From Pseudomonas graminis (GTDB lineage: Bacteria; Pseudomonadota; Gammaproteobacteria; Pseudomonadales; Pseudomonadaceae), in the NCBI RefSeq assembly GCF_002093745.1, contig NZ_MTSB01000002.1:248001-312000 (forward strand): a DNA stretch of 64,000 bases. The letters are read 5' to 3'. A program made the translations under genes and the position numbers. Of the stretch, positions 1 to 12,701 are shown in pieces (the first letter of the stretch is position 1; every line of letters starts with the position of its first letter). A model generated the notes under the pieces. That model saw only the letters and a program-made list of their open reading frames with translations, was not told the origin of the DNA and searched no databases.

Positions 1-66
1 CTGCATCCGACCGTCGATGCGCGTTAGGATGGCCCGATGTCAAAAATGGCGGCAAGCGAGAATTCC

Positions 67-684
67 ATGACCCAGACCACACGCACTGAACCCAAGGCTT
101 TTGAAACGATCAGCCGCGAAAACTGCTTCAAAGGCTTTTACAGGCTGGACAAGTTACACGTGCGTCACGAACTGTTCGCCGGTGGCATGAGCAAGGAAAT
201 CAGCCGCGAGCTGTTCGTTCGTCATGACGCTGTTTGCGTGCTTCCTTATGACGCCAAACGCGATGAAGTGGTGCTGATCGAGCAGTTCCGCGTCGGCGCC
301 ATGAAAAAGACCCAGAACCCTTGGCTGATCGAACTGGTCGCCGGTCTTATCGACAAGGATGAGCAGCCGGAAGAAGTTGCTCATCGTGAGGCAGAAGAGG
401 AAGCTGGGCTTGTGTTCGACGCGCTGTGGCCGATCACCAAATATTTCCCTTCGCCGGGCGGCAGTGACGAATTCGTTCACTTGTACATGGGGCGCTGCAG
501 CAGCGAAGGGGCGGGTGGGTTGCACGGCCTTGAGTCCGAAGGCGAAGACATCCGCGTGACGGTCTGGTCCTTCGACGACGCGATGCAAGCCATGAAAGAC
601 GGAGAAATCAAGAACGCTTCAACGATCATTGCCTTGCAATGGCTGGCGTTGAACCGCGCTGAAATAAGGGGGTTATGGTCGTGA
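67..684 (+). CDS. nudF: ADP-ribose pyrophosphatase (Nudix hydrolase)
   Basis: Predicted cytosolic Nudix enzyme that hydrolyses ADP-ribose to AMP and ribose 5-phosphate. The Nudix box is visible at about residues 93-115 (G, then E, then REAEEEAG), fitting the GX5EX7REUXEEXGU pattern. At 205 residues it is close to the roughly 209 residues of E. coli NudF. I chose the ATG at 67 because it removes ten unconserved residues; an in-frame ATG at 37 is the alternative. It heads the nudF-DUF1249-cpdA-yqiA-parE order also found in enterobacteria, which supports the name. It overlaps the next gene by 10 bp. The family is secure, the exact substrate is inferred. Confidence 0.9.
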   Translation: MTQTTRTEPKAFETISRENCFKGFYRLDKLHVRHELFAGGMSKEISRELFVRHDAVCVLPYDAKRDEVVLIEQFRVGAMKKTQNPWLIELVAGLIDKDEQPEEVAHREAEEEAGLVFDALWPITKYFPSPGGSDEFVHLYMGRCSSEGAGGLHGLESEGEDIRVTVWSFDDAMQAMKDGEIKNASTIIALQWLALNRAEIRGLWS

Positions 685-1127
685 ATCTATTGCGTGACCG
701 CTATCGTGTCGACCTTGCCGGGCTGCAGGCTGCGTGCGAGGCGAACTATGCACGCCTGATGCGTCTGCTGCCCGACATGCGCAACGAACAGCGTTCACGC
801 CGCGTCGCCGTTACCCAGGGCGACCAGATGCTGGGCGTGCTGGCCGTCGAAGTGCTGCTCGACTGCCCGTACACCACCACGCTGCAAGTCCGGCAGGAAC
901 ACAGCCTGCCCTGGCTGCCGGTGCCGGTGCTTGAAGTGCAGGTCTACCACGACGCGCGCATGGCCGAAGTCATCGGCGCCGAACACGCGCGCCGCTTTCG
1001 TGGCATCTATCCGTACCCGAACGCCGATATGCATCAGCCGGATGAAAAGGCCCAGCTCAATCTGTTTCTCGGCGAATGGCTGAGTCATTGCCTGGCGTGC
1101 GGGCATGAGTTTGAAGCGGTGCGTTGA
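675..1127 (+). CDS. DUF1249 family protein (YqiB-like)
   Basis: A 150-residue cytosolic protein without signal peptide or membrane segment. It matches the YqiB/DUF1249 family, whose members sit between nudF and cpdA in gamma-proteobacteria. The start overlaps the end of nudF (ATG at 675, nudF stop at 684), so the two are probably translationally coupled. Visible features are aromatic and acidic segments such as VQVYHDARMAEV and a C-terminal CLACGHEF stretch with two cysteines. No catalytic motif is recognisable and the molecular function is not known. Identity rests on length, position and overall character. Confidence 0.8.
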   Translation: MVVNLLRDRYRVDLAGLQAACEANYARLMRLLPDMRNEQRSRRVAVTQGDQMLGVLAVEVLLDCPYTTTLQVRQEHSLPWLPVPVLEVQVYHDARMAEVIGAEHARRFRGIYPYPNADMHQPDEKAQLNLFLGEWLSHCLACGHEFEAVR

Positions 1128-1154
1128 TTGTTTTGCGGCTCATCCTGATGACTG

Positions 1155-1349
1155 ATGCCGTGGACCGTTCATCTGGCGGGGCTAGCTCTCAGCGTTGTTT
1201 CTGCATCTGTAATGGCAGGACATATCAGCCCTGACAAGCCTCATGAGCACGCACTTGATGACCTCTTGGGTGCCGCGCTGGCAGGCATGCTGGTGGTGTG
1301 GCTGGTGGCTTCAATTGCGCTCAAGCGCCGAGCGAATCAGCAAATGTGA
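1155..1349 (+). CDS. Possible small membrane protein, hypothetical
   Basis: A 64-residue open frame in the gap between the DUF1249 gene and cpdA. It has a hydrophobic N-terminus (about residues 6-22) that could be a signal anchor, a His/Asp-rich middle, and a second hydrophobic stretch (about 40-55) followed by a basic KRRANQ tail, as expected of a small inner-membrane protein. No good Shine-Dalgarno sequence precedes the ATG and I recognise no family. It may be a chance open frame; the membrane-like layout is the only support. Confidence 0.3.
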   Translation: MPWTVHLAGLALSVVSASVMAGHISPDKPHEHALDDLLGAALAGMLVVWLVASIALKRRANQQM

Positions 1350-1436
1350 CCAAATGCTCATTCGCCCCCACATTCCCGGTTTACCCATTCGTTGCCACAT
1401 CACATAATCGCGCTGAATCCTCCTTGGGAGACGGTC

Positions 1437-2243
1437 TTGCCGAGCGCAGCCCCTAAATCGTCAGTCCTGCTGGTCCAGCTATCCGACAGCCACCTGTTCG
1501 CCGAGGCGGACGGGGCGTTGCTGGGTATGAGTACCCGGGACAGTCTGGAAAAAGTCGTTGACCGGGTGCTGGCCGAGCAGCCTCAAGTGGATCTGGTGGT
1601 GGCCAGCGGGGATATTTCCCAGGATGGCAGCGTCGGGTCCTACGAGGCGTTTCGCCAGATCAGTGCGCGAATCGAAGCGCCTGCGCGCTGGTTTGCCGGC
1701 AATCACGACGAGTTGCCGCAGATGGAGCATGTCGCCGAGCGCGACGGGCTGTTGAACCCGGTGGCCGATGTCGGTCAGTGGCGGATCACGCTGCTGGACT
1801 CGGCCGTGCCCGGCTCGGTGCCGGGGTTTCTGGCGCAATCACAGCTGCAACTGTTGGAACGGTCGTTGAGCGAAGCGCCTGACCGGCATCATCTGGTTTG
1901 CCTGCACCATCATCCGGTGGCCATCGGCTGTGAGTGGATGGCGCCCATCGGCCTGCGCAATGCCGACGCGCTGTTCGCGGTGCTGGACCGGTTTGCCCAG
2001 GTCCGGGCTGTGCTGTGGGGGCATGTGCATCAGGAGTTCGACCAGGTGCGCAACGGCGTGCGCCTGCTGGCATCGCCTTCGACCTGCATCCAGTTCGCAC
2101 CGGGCAGTGTGGATTTCAAGGTGGACACGTCGGCGCCAGGGTATCGCTGGCTGCGGCTGCACGATGACGGACGGCTGGAGACCGCCGTGTCCCGCGTGGT
2201 CGGCATGACGTTCGAGGTGGACTACGGCGGAACCGGGTATTGA
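1437..2243 (+). CDS. cpdA: 3',5'-cyclic-AMP phosphodiesterase
   Basis: Calcineurin-like metallophosphoesterase predicted to hydrolyse cAMP to AMP and so lower Vfr/CRP signalling. All metal-binding blocks are present in order: DSHLF (D-x-H), GDISQDG, GNHDE, HHHP and GHVHQ. With a TTG start at 1437 the protein has 268 residues; a GGGAG ribosome site about 7 bases upstream supports this start over the TTG at 1392, which would add an unconserved leader. It lies between nudF and parE as in other gamma-proteobacteria. The TTG start may keep its level low. The family is certain; cAMP as substrate is inferred from context and similarity. Confidence 0.9.
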   Translation: MPSAAPKSSVLLVQLSDSHLFAEADGALLGMSTRDSLEKVVDRVLAEQPQVDLVVASGDISQDGSVGSYEAFRQISARIEAPARWFAGNHDELPQMEHVAERDGLLNPVADVGQWRITLLDSAVPGSVPGFLAQSQLQLLERSLSEAPDRHHLVCLHHHPVAIGCEWMAPIGLRNADALFAVLDRFAQVRAVLWGHVHQEFDQVRNGVRLLASPSTCIQFAPGSVDFKVDTSAPGYRWLRLHDDGRLETAVSRVVGMTFEVDYGGTGY

Positions 2244-2334
2244 AGAATGAGCGGGCCGACACGTTTCCGGTGAGGTGTTGTAGCGTGAGTCCCTGTAAAC
2301 TACACGGCTTTGCCTTGCACCCGGGAGCGATAGC

Positions 2335-2943
2335 GTGACCAGCGACACACCTTCATTGCTGTATATACACGGCCTGAACAGCTCGGCCCTGTCGAGAAAG
2401 GCCTGTCAGCTGGTGACGCTGATGACATCACTGGGCCTGGCAGATCGCCTGCAAGTGCCTGAACTGCATCACCATCCGCGTCAGGCCATGCTTCAACTCG
2501 AGTCGGCCATAGACGCGCTGGGCCGCCCTTTGCTGGTCGGCAGCTCTCTCGGCGGCTACTATGCGACTCATTTGGCGCAGCGTCACGGGCTCAAGGCTGT
2601 GCTGATCAACCCGGCGGTCAACCCGCATCAGCTTTTTGACGGGTTCCTCGGCACGCAGCAGAACCTGTACACCGGTGAGCAATGGCAACTGACCGAAGAC
2701 CATATTCAGGCGCTGGCGGAGCTGGAAGTCCCGGCCCCGCAAGACCCGCAGCAGTTTCAGGTGTGGCTGCAGACCGGTGACGAGACCCTCGATTACCGTC
2801 GCGCCGAAACGTTTTACCGGCATTGCGCGCTGCGCATTCAGTCAGGGGGCGACCACAGCTTTCAAGGTTTTGCCGAGCGGTTGCCTGCGCTGCTGAGTTT
2901 TGCCGGATTTGCACCCGATCTGCTGCAGAAGATCGACCTGTGA
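2335..2943 (+). CDS. yqiA: YqiA-type esterase (alpha/beta hydrolase)
   Basis: A 202-residue alpha/beta-hydrolase. The nucleophile elbow is GSSLGGYYA, near residue 65, and the catalytic histidine is in GGDHSFQGF near the C-terminus. The N-terminal YIHGLNSS stretch would form the oxyanion-hole region. YqiA proteins are small cytosolic esterases with an unknown natural substrate. The start is GTG at 2335. The gene sits directly before parE, as in E. coli, which is the main reason for naming it. Confidence 0.87.
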   Translation: MTSDTPSLLYIHGLNSSALSRKACQLVTLMTSLGLADRLQVPELHHHPRQAMLQLESAIDALGRPLLVGSSLGGYYATHLAQRHGLKAVLINPAVNPHQLFDGFLGTQQNLYTGEQWQLTEDHIQALAELEVPAPQDPQQFQVWLQTGDETLDYRRAETFYRHCALRIQSGGDHSFQGFAERLPALLSFAGFAPDLLQKIDL

Positions 2944-3005
2944 CCGATGCCCGGTCATGTGAATGCAAGAACATTGAATCCCGAAATTTCATGAAAGATT
3001 GATAA

Positions 3006-4918
<1,913 letters not shown>

Positions 4919-4919
<1 letters not shown>

Positions 4920-5904
4920 TGCGAGCGTGGCTCGCTGCGTTGGGCTGCGTTTTTCTGGCTTTTCTGGCGGCTCCGGTTCTTGCTGCGCCGCTTGAGGTCC
5001 TGACGCTGCAATCCGAGCATCCGGTTGACGGCATGGTCGGCGGCAATCTGTCGGGTCTGGCCATGTGCAATGGTCGGCTCTGGACAGTCTCGGACCGTGA
5101 CGACAACCTGCTGTACAGCCTTGATGTGTCCGAAAACACCTGGAAGGCCGAGCCGCAACGCATCGACGCGCCAGCGCCGCAGAGCTTTCTGCCGCTGAAT
5201 TTGCGTTCGCTCGCGCATCTGTCATCCGTGGTGCGAGGCGGTGATCTGGATTTCGAAGGCATCAGTTGTGACGCCGCCGGTAATCGCTATCTGGTCAGCG
5301 AGGCGTATGGCACGGTCCTCAAGGTGCCCGTCAGCGGCACGCCGTCATGGCTGCCGCTGCCTGAAGAACTGATCGAACAGGCCCGTGCGCAAGGCATGTT
5401 GCAGCACTTCAATGCGATCTTCGAAGGTATCGCGGTGAATGCCGAAGGCAATCGCCTCTGGCTGGCCGCCGAGCGCGAGAAACGTGGTTTGTTGAGGGTG
5501 CAACGTGACGGGGGCCAGTGGAACTGTGGGCAAGGCTGCGTGATGTTGTCCGAGTCGGGCAAAGACCGGTTGCCGGCAGAACAGGGTGGCAAAAGCGTTT
5601 CCACGGATTTTTCCGATCTGTCGCTGTACAACGGCAAGCTGTTCACGCTGGAGCGCGCGGTGTACCGGATTTGTCGTCGGGATGTGCAGACAGGGCAGGT
5701 CGAACGCTGCTGGTCGTTTGCCAGGGAAGCGATGGTGCCGTCCCGCCGCTACAATCAGCCCTATGGCCTGACCGAAGCGCTGGTGGTGGACGAGACCGGC
5801 GCCTGGGTCGGCATCGACAACAACTTCGGCGCTCGCGCCGACGGCGAGAAACGCCCGATTGTCTGGCGTTTCGCCGCGCCACAGGACGGCTGGAGTGCAG
5901 GTCA

Positions 5905-5908
<4 letters not shown>
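4919..5908 (+). CDS. Esterase-like activity of phytase family protein, secreted
   Basis: A 329-residue protein with a clear Sec signal peptide (basic MRAW, hydrophobic core, AxA-type site near residue 22), so probably periplasmic or exported. The body carries repeated blade-like motifs (LWTVSDRDDNLLYSL, DLDFEGISCD, FEGIAVN, DFSDLSLYNGKLFTL) typical of the esterase-like phytase beta-propeller family. The ATG overlaps the parE stop, implying translational coupling. The gene also occurs between parE and parC in other pseudomonads, as I recall. Substrate and role are unknown; the link to topoisomerase IV is probably only co-transcription. Confidence 0.8.
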
Positions 5909-8692
<2,784 letters not shown>

Positions 8693-8872
8693 AAACATTG
8701 ATCTGGGACCAGTGTTCTTCGTTTTGCCACGAAGTACGATGCATAATCGCTGGAGTCAGACTGCATATTCACGGATGATATGGGGTCTTGGGGTGCATGC
8801 GTGGCTCAGTGCCTGCATGGGTCTTGAAAGCACTTATACCGTGGCTAGTCTCTGGGCGGCCACTTGGATGGG

Positions 8873-9571
8873 ATGATGAATTTTCTACGCCTTCCCCTGA
8901 TCTTGCTGATGACAGGCGTGCTGGGTCTGGCTGGTTGCAGTGTGCGCCAGCCGACCGCGCTGTATCAGCTTGATAGCGGTGAGCCTGGTCAGCCGAAACA
9001 GAGTAGTGGTCTGGCAGTATTGCTGGGTCCTGTTTCGGTGGCCGACTATCTGCAACGCGAAACCCTTCTGCAACGCCAGCCTGATGGCACCCTGACCGCA
9101 TCGCCGGATGGGCGCTGGGCAGGCAACCTGTCTTCGGACATCGATCAACTGCTTTTGCGTCAGCTGGCCTGGAAACTCGACAGCCAGCGTGTCGTGATGG
9201 CGCCAGCGGTTGCCAATTTCACGCCGGACGTTCAGGTCGTGCTCTCGATCACCCGACTGGACTCCGGCGCCAAACAGCCTGCCGTTCTGGATGCGCAATG
9301 GCGTCTTCTGGACCGCAAAGGCCATGTGCGTGACAGCCGGCTGGTACACCTTGAACAGGTCCACGCTGGCAGCTCTGCCGATCAGGTCAAGGCACAAGGC
9401 ATGCTGTTGCAACGCCTGGCCGACCAGGTCAGCACCGCCATCAAGCCTATTTCATGGCAACCGCTTGAAGAGCCGAAAAAGGCCCCGGTCGCCAAGGCCA
9501 AAGAGCCTGACAAGCCACGGATCCCGATGGCATCGCCGATACGTACCGACCTTGAAGTGTTCCGCTTCTAA
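8873..9571 (+). CDS. PqiC/YmbA-like ABC transport auxiliary lipoprotein
   Basis: A 232-residue protein with a lipoprotein signal: hydrophobic stretch ending in the lipobox LAGC with Cys22. The segment after it (PTALYQLDS, VLLGPVSVADYLQRE, RWAGNLSSDIDQLL) matches the PqiC/DUF330 type of membrane-associated lipoproteins, which accompany MCE/Pqi lipid-transport systems. No pqiA or pqiB neighbour is visible, so this copy is an orphan. The C-terminus is Lys/Pro-rich (KKAPVAKAKEPDKPRIP). Start is one of two adjacent ATGs (8873 or 8876). A strong terminator follows directly. Confidence 0.75.
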   Translation: MMNFLRLPLILLMTGVLGLAGCSVRQPTALYQLDSGEPGQPKQSSGLAVLLGPVSVADYLQRETLLQRQPDGTLTASPDGRWAGNLSSDIDQLLLRQLAWKLDSQRVVMAPAVANFTPDVQVVLSITRLDSGAKQPAVLDAQWRLLDRKGHVRDSRLVHLEQVHAGSSADQVKAQGMLLQRLADQVSTAIKPISWQPLEEPKKAPVAKAKEPDKPRIPMASPIRTDLEVFRF

Positions 9572-9583
9572 CATCGGACAAAC

Positions 9584-9612
9584 AAAAAAGCCCGCAGCGA
9601 TGCGGGCTTTTT
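9584..9612 (+). terminator. Rho-independent terminator after the lipoprotein gene
   Basis: Perfect hairpin AGCCCGCA / TGCGGGCT with a GCGA loop, flanked by an A-run on the left and a T-run on the right, 12 bp after the stop codon. It can act in both directions, so it may also serve the reverse-strand gene ending at 9767. Confidence 0.85.
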
Positions 9613-9655
9613 GTTGGGTGTTCGGCGCAACACTTCTTGTTCTGAACGCTTCAGC

Positions 9656-9745
9656 GCGGGAACGCCTCTCGCTACGCTGTGCGTCGCTGGTGGGCGCACA
9701 ATGTCCCGAACGGCATGCCCACGCAGAGCATGGGCACGATAGGTG
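9656..9745. repeat. Divergent copy of the intergenic palindromic repeat family
   Basis: The stretch contains 'GAACGCCTCTCGCTACGCTG' and a 'CGGCATGCCCACGCAGAGC' segment followed by ATGGGCACGATAGGTG. The latter closely resembles the repeat units at 60221 and 60344 (GGCATGCCCATGCGGAGC, then GGGGCACGAGAGGTG). It includes the palindrome TGCCCA/TGGGCA. It fills most of the gap between a terminator and the 3' end of the reverse-strand gene. Confidence 0.55.
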
Positions 9746-9766
9746 TTGGGGTGCGAGAGGCGGTGG

Positions 9767-11311
9767 TCAGGCTTTGTTGGCGTCGTGCATGCGCGCCAGT
9801 TGGCGTTCGAGCATTGACGGGTAAGGCTCCATCAGGCGCTCGACGCAGCAGGCGCCTTCAGGGCTGGCGATGGGGCGGATGCGGGCGCGTTGGCGGATCA
9901 GCGGATCATCGTTGATTCGCCGCTCGACCAGCAGCAGATTGCGGCTGTGCTGAGACAGGGCCAATGCGTTCTGGGCGGTTTCGGTCAGCAGCAGGTCGAT
10001 CTGGCTCAGGTCGCTCAGGTTTTCACCCAGGGTCAGGCCCAGTTGCAATTGCAGGGTGATGCCGCTGTCCGCCACTTCAATCTGCAAGGCGTGGCTCAGT
10101 GCCCGCAGCAGTTCGCCGCAGCAGATGGCGTTGGTCAGGTAATCGTCGCCGCTTTCATGGCTGTGAAACAGCATCAGCGTGCTGCCGTCATTCAAGGTGT
10201 GCAGTTCACCTTCATACACCGACGCCGCCTGATCAAGGCAGTCGCGATAACGTTGCAGCAATTCGGTCAGACGCGCACGAGGCAGGCGGCGCAACTGGTC
10301 CTGCGAACCAAGTTGCACGGCCAGCACGGCGCTGTCGTGGGGTTCACGCTGAACGACCGCAGCGGCTGCGGGACGCACGGCTGACGAGTTGCTGGAATGG
10401 TCGCGAAGGTCAGCGAACGGGTCTTCTTCGTCCTCTTCATCTTCTTCGGCGACGATGCGGCGCTGCACGGGCGGCGCTGGCAGGCGAGGCTTCGGTTCGC
10501 TGAGCGTCGAACTGCGTGTGGTGACAGGCGGCGCAGGCTTTTCTTCAGGCTCCAGATACGGATCGTCGCCGTCGTCTTCGTCATACTCCGGTTCGGGCAA
10601 CGGTTCCGGTTCGGGAATCGGCGGCGCGAACGAGGCGCGCAACTGCCGGGCGAGATCGCCGATCTCGTCCTGACGATCAGTGGCCGGCGTGTACGGGTCG
10701 ATGTTCCGCAACCAGATGCGCATCTGCATCAACGGCGTGGAGATATGCCGGCCAAGGCGCAGGCTGAGGGCCAGCGCCAGTGCCAGCAGAATACCCGCCA
10801 GAATGCCCATGCTCTGCAGGCTGATGGTCATCGGCTGCTGGAACTGTGACATGTCGAGGCTGATGCGCAGATGACCTGCCATCACATCCTGGAACGTGAT
10901 CTTGATTTCATACAGGCCCTGAGCCTCACCCAGAATCCCGTTTTTCGGGCGCTGGCCGGCTTCCGCGAGGATGCGGTTATCCACACTGTAGATAGCGGCG
11001 TGCGCTACCAGCGGGTTTTTGACCAGATTGCCCAGCAGCACGTTGAGACTGAGGATGTCGTTGGACACCAGCAGTTCGGTAGCCGACGTAGCCGTCTGGG
11101 TCGTCAGGGCCTGCCCCAGTGCGTCAGCCTGTTCATGCATGGCCTGCTTGAACTGCAGGCCCATGACACCGGCGTAGATCACCAGCGCCAAAGCGACCAG
11201 GATCACGTTATGGCTGGCAATGCGCAAAGCGATCGGTACACGGCGATGACGCAGGGCACGAAAGATGAGCAGGAAGAAATTATCGGTTTTAACGGGCGTG
11301 GGCCGGTTCAC
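9767..11311 (-). CDS. AhpA/YtjB (Smp)-like membrane protein
   Basis: A 514-residue inner-membrane protein divergent from serB, as ytjB/smp is in E. coli. Two membrane segments (about residues 35-53 and 168-186) bracket a roughly 115-residue periplasmic region. A HAMP-like stretch (ISTPLMQMRIWLRNI) is followed by a long Pro/Glu/Asp-rich linker (PEPEPLPEPEYDEDDGDD, EEDEEDEED). A C-terminal domain of about 180 residues has the look of a degenerate nucleotide-cyclase or GGDEF-like fold (LTELLQRYRDCLDQA, LNDGSTLMLFHS). The chosen start is GTG at 11311; upstream frame runs into the divergent promoter region. Function unknown; the architecture suggests sensing. Confidence 0.75.
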   Translation of the reverse strand: MNRPTPVKTDNFFLLIFRALRHRRVPIALRIASHNVILVALALVIYAGVMGLQFKQAMHEQADALGQALTTQTATSATELLVSNDILSLNVLLGNLVKNPLVAHAAIYSVDNRILAEAGQRPKNGILGEAQGLYEIKITFQDVMAGHLRISLDMSQFQQPMTISLQSMGILAGILLALALALSLRLGRHISTPLMQMRIWLRNIDPYTPATDRQDEIGDLARQLRASFAPPIPEPEPLPEPEYDEDDGDDPYLEPEEKPAPPVTTRSSTLSEPKPRLPAPPVQRRIVAEEDEEDEEDPFADLRDHSSNSSAVRPAAAAVVQREPHDSAVLAVQLGSQDQLRRLPRARLTELLQRYRDCLDQAASVYEGELHTLNDGSTLMLFHSHESGDDYLTNAICCGELLRALSHALQIEVADSGITLQLQLGLTLGENLSDLSQIDLLLTETAQNALALSQHSRNLLLVERRINDDPLIRQRARIRPIASPEGACCVERLMEPYPSMLERQLARMHDANKA

Positions 11312-11441
11312 AGAGCACGGCTCTTTCGGTGAAGTTGTCGCGCAGTATAACGAGCGACCCAGTAGCGGCAAAGCGCTGCCTGTGCCCGATGGTCACTGAA
11401 AGTGGTTAGAATGCGGTTTTTTTCCACTGCGGGGGTGCGCC

Positions 11442-12656
11442 TTGCGCGAAATCGTCCTGATTAACATCACTGGTGTCGACCGTCCCGGTCTCACCGCTGC
11501 CATCACCGGCGTCCTCGCCCAGGGTGGCGTGAACATTCTCGATATTGGTCAGGCGGTGATCCACGACACCCTGTCGTTCGGCATCCTGGTTGAAATTCCG
11601 GATACCGTCGAAGGTTCGTCCGTGCTCAAGGACATCCTGTTCACAGCCTATAAGCTGGACCAACAGGTGCGCTTCACGGCGGTGTCCGAAAAGGATTATG
11701 AGCACTGGGTCGAAGGCCAGGGCAAGTCGCGTCATATCGTGACGCTGTTGACCCGCAAGGTGACCGCCGAGCAATTGCAGTGTGTCAGCGCCATTACGGC
11801 GAAGTACGGGTTGAATATCGATCAGATCGATCGTCTGTCCGGTCGCATGCCGCTCGACACGCCTGCCGACAAGGGCAAGGGCTGCATCGAGTTCACGGTG
11901 CGCGGCGAGCCTGCCGATCCGAAAGCCATGCAGGCCGAGTTTCTTGCGGTGGCGCAGGAGCTGAACGTCGATATCGCATTCCAGCAGGACTCGCTGTTTC
12001 GCCGCAATCGGCGTCTGGCGGTGTTCGACATGGACTCGACCCTGATCGAAGCCGAAGTGATCGACGAGCTGGCCAAGGCCGCAGGCGTCGGCGAGCAGGT
12101 TTCCGAGATTACCGAGCGTGCGATGCGCGGCGAGCTGGATTTCAGTGAAAGCTTCAAGGAGCGTCTGGCCTTGCTCAAGGGGCTGGATGTCAGCGTGCTG
12201 GACGAAATCGGCGCTTCGCTGCGGCTGACCGAAGGCGCTGAAACCCTGTTCGCCGAACTCAAGCGTCTGGGCTACAAAACAGCGATTCTGTCAGGTGGCT
12301 TTACCTACTTCGCCAAACAACTGCAGGCAAAGCTGGGCATCGATTACGTGTATGCCAATGAACTAGAAGTGGTCGACGGCAAGGTCACGGGCGTCGCCGT
12401 CGAGCCTATCGTCAATGCTCAGCGCAAGGCAGACCTGCTGCGTGAACTGGCTCATAAGGAAGGCTTGAGCCTGGAGCAGACCATTGCGGTCGGCGACGGG
12501 GCCAATGACTTGCCGATGCTGGCGATTGCCGGGCTGGGTGTGGCGTTCCGTGCCAAACCGCTGGTCAAGCAGTCGGCCAAACAGGCGATCTCGACACTGG
12601 GGCTGGACGGGGTTCTGTATTTGCTGGGCTTCCGCGACCGCGAAGCACAGCGCTGA
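11442..12656 (+). CDS. serB: Phosphoserine phosphatase with N-terminal ACT region
   Basis: Catalyses the last step of serine synthesis, phosphoserine to serine. The 404-residue protein has an N-terminal ACT-type regulatory region (residues 1-180, with EIVLINITGVDRPGL). A HAD phosphatase domain follows, with FDMDSTLIEAEVIDELA (two catalytic Asp), LSGGFTYFA and GDGANDLPML. The N-terminal extension is typical of pseudomonad SerB. The start is a TTG at 11442 preceded by a GGGGG ribosome site; no upstream ATG is in frame. Probable feedback by serine through the ACT region is inferred from the family. Confidence 0.95.
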   Translation: MREIVLINITGVDRPGLTAAITGVLAQGGVNILDIGQAVIHDTLSFGILVEIPDTVEGSSVLKDILFTAYKLDQQVRFTAVSEKDYEHWVEGQGKSRHIVTLLTRKVTAEQLQCVSAITAKYGLNIDQIDRLSGRMPLDTPADKGKGCIEFTVRGEPADPKAMQAEFLAVAQELNVDIAFQQDSLFRRNRRLAVFDMDSTLIEAEVIDELAKAAGVGEQVSEITERAMRGELDFSESFKERLALLKGLDVSVLDEIGASLRLTEGAETLFAELKRLGYKTAILSGGFTYFAKQLQAKLGIDYVYANELEVVDGKVTGVAVEPIVNAQRKADLLRELAHKEGLSLEQTIAVGDGANDLPMLAIAGLGVAFRAKPLVKQSAKQAISTLGLDGVLYLLGFRDREAQR

Positions 12657-12701
12657 GCCTGGCGTTGCGGGCCGTCGTGACAGCGCAATCTGTTGCGACG
12701 G

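Noticed and set aside
5518..5904. Upstream in-frame extension of the aspartic protease gene
   Set aside because: This part overlaps the phytase-like gene in another frame and has a shadow-type composition; the GTG at 5905 with stop-start overlap is better.
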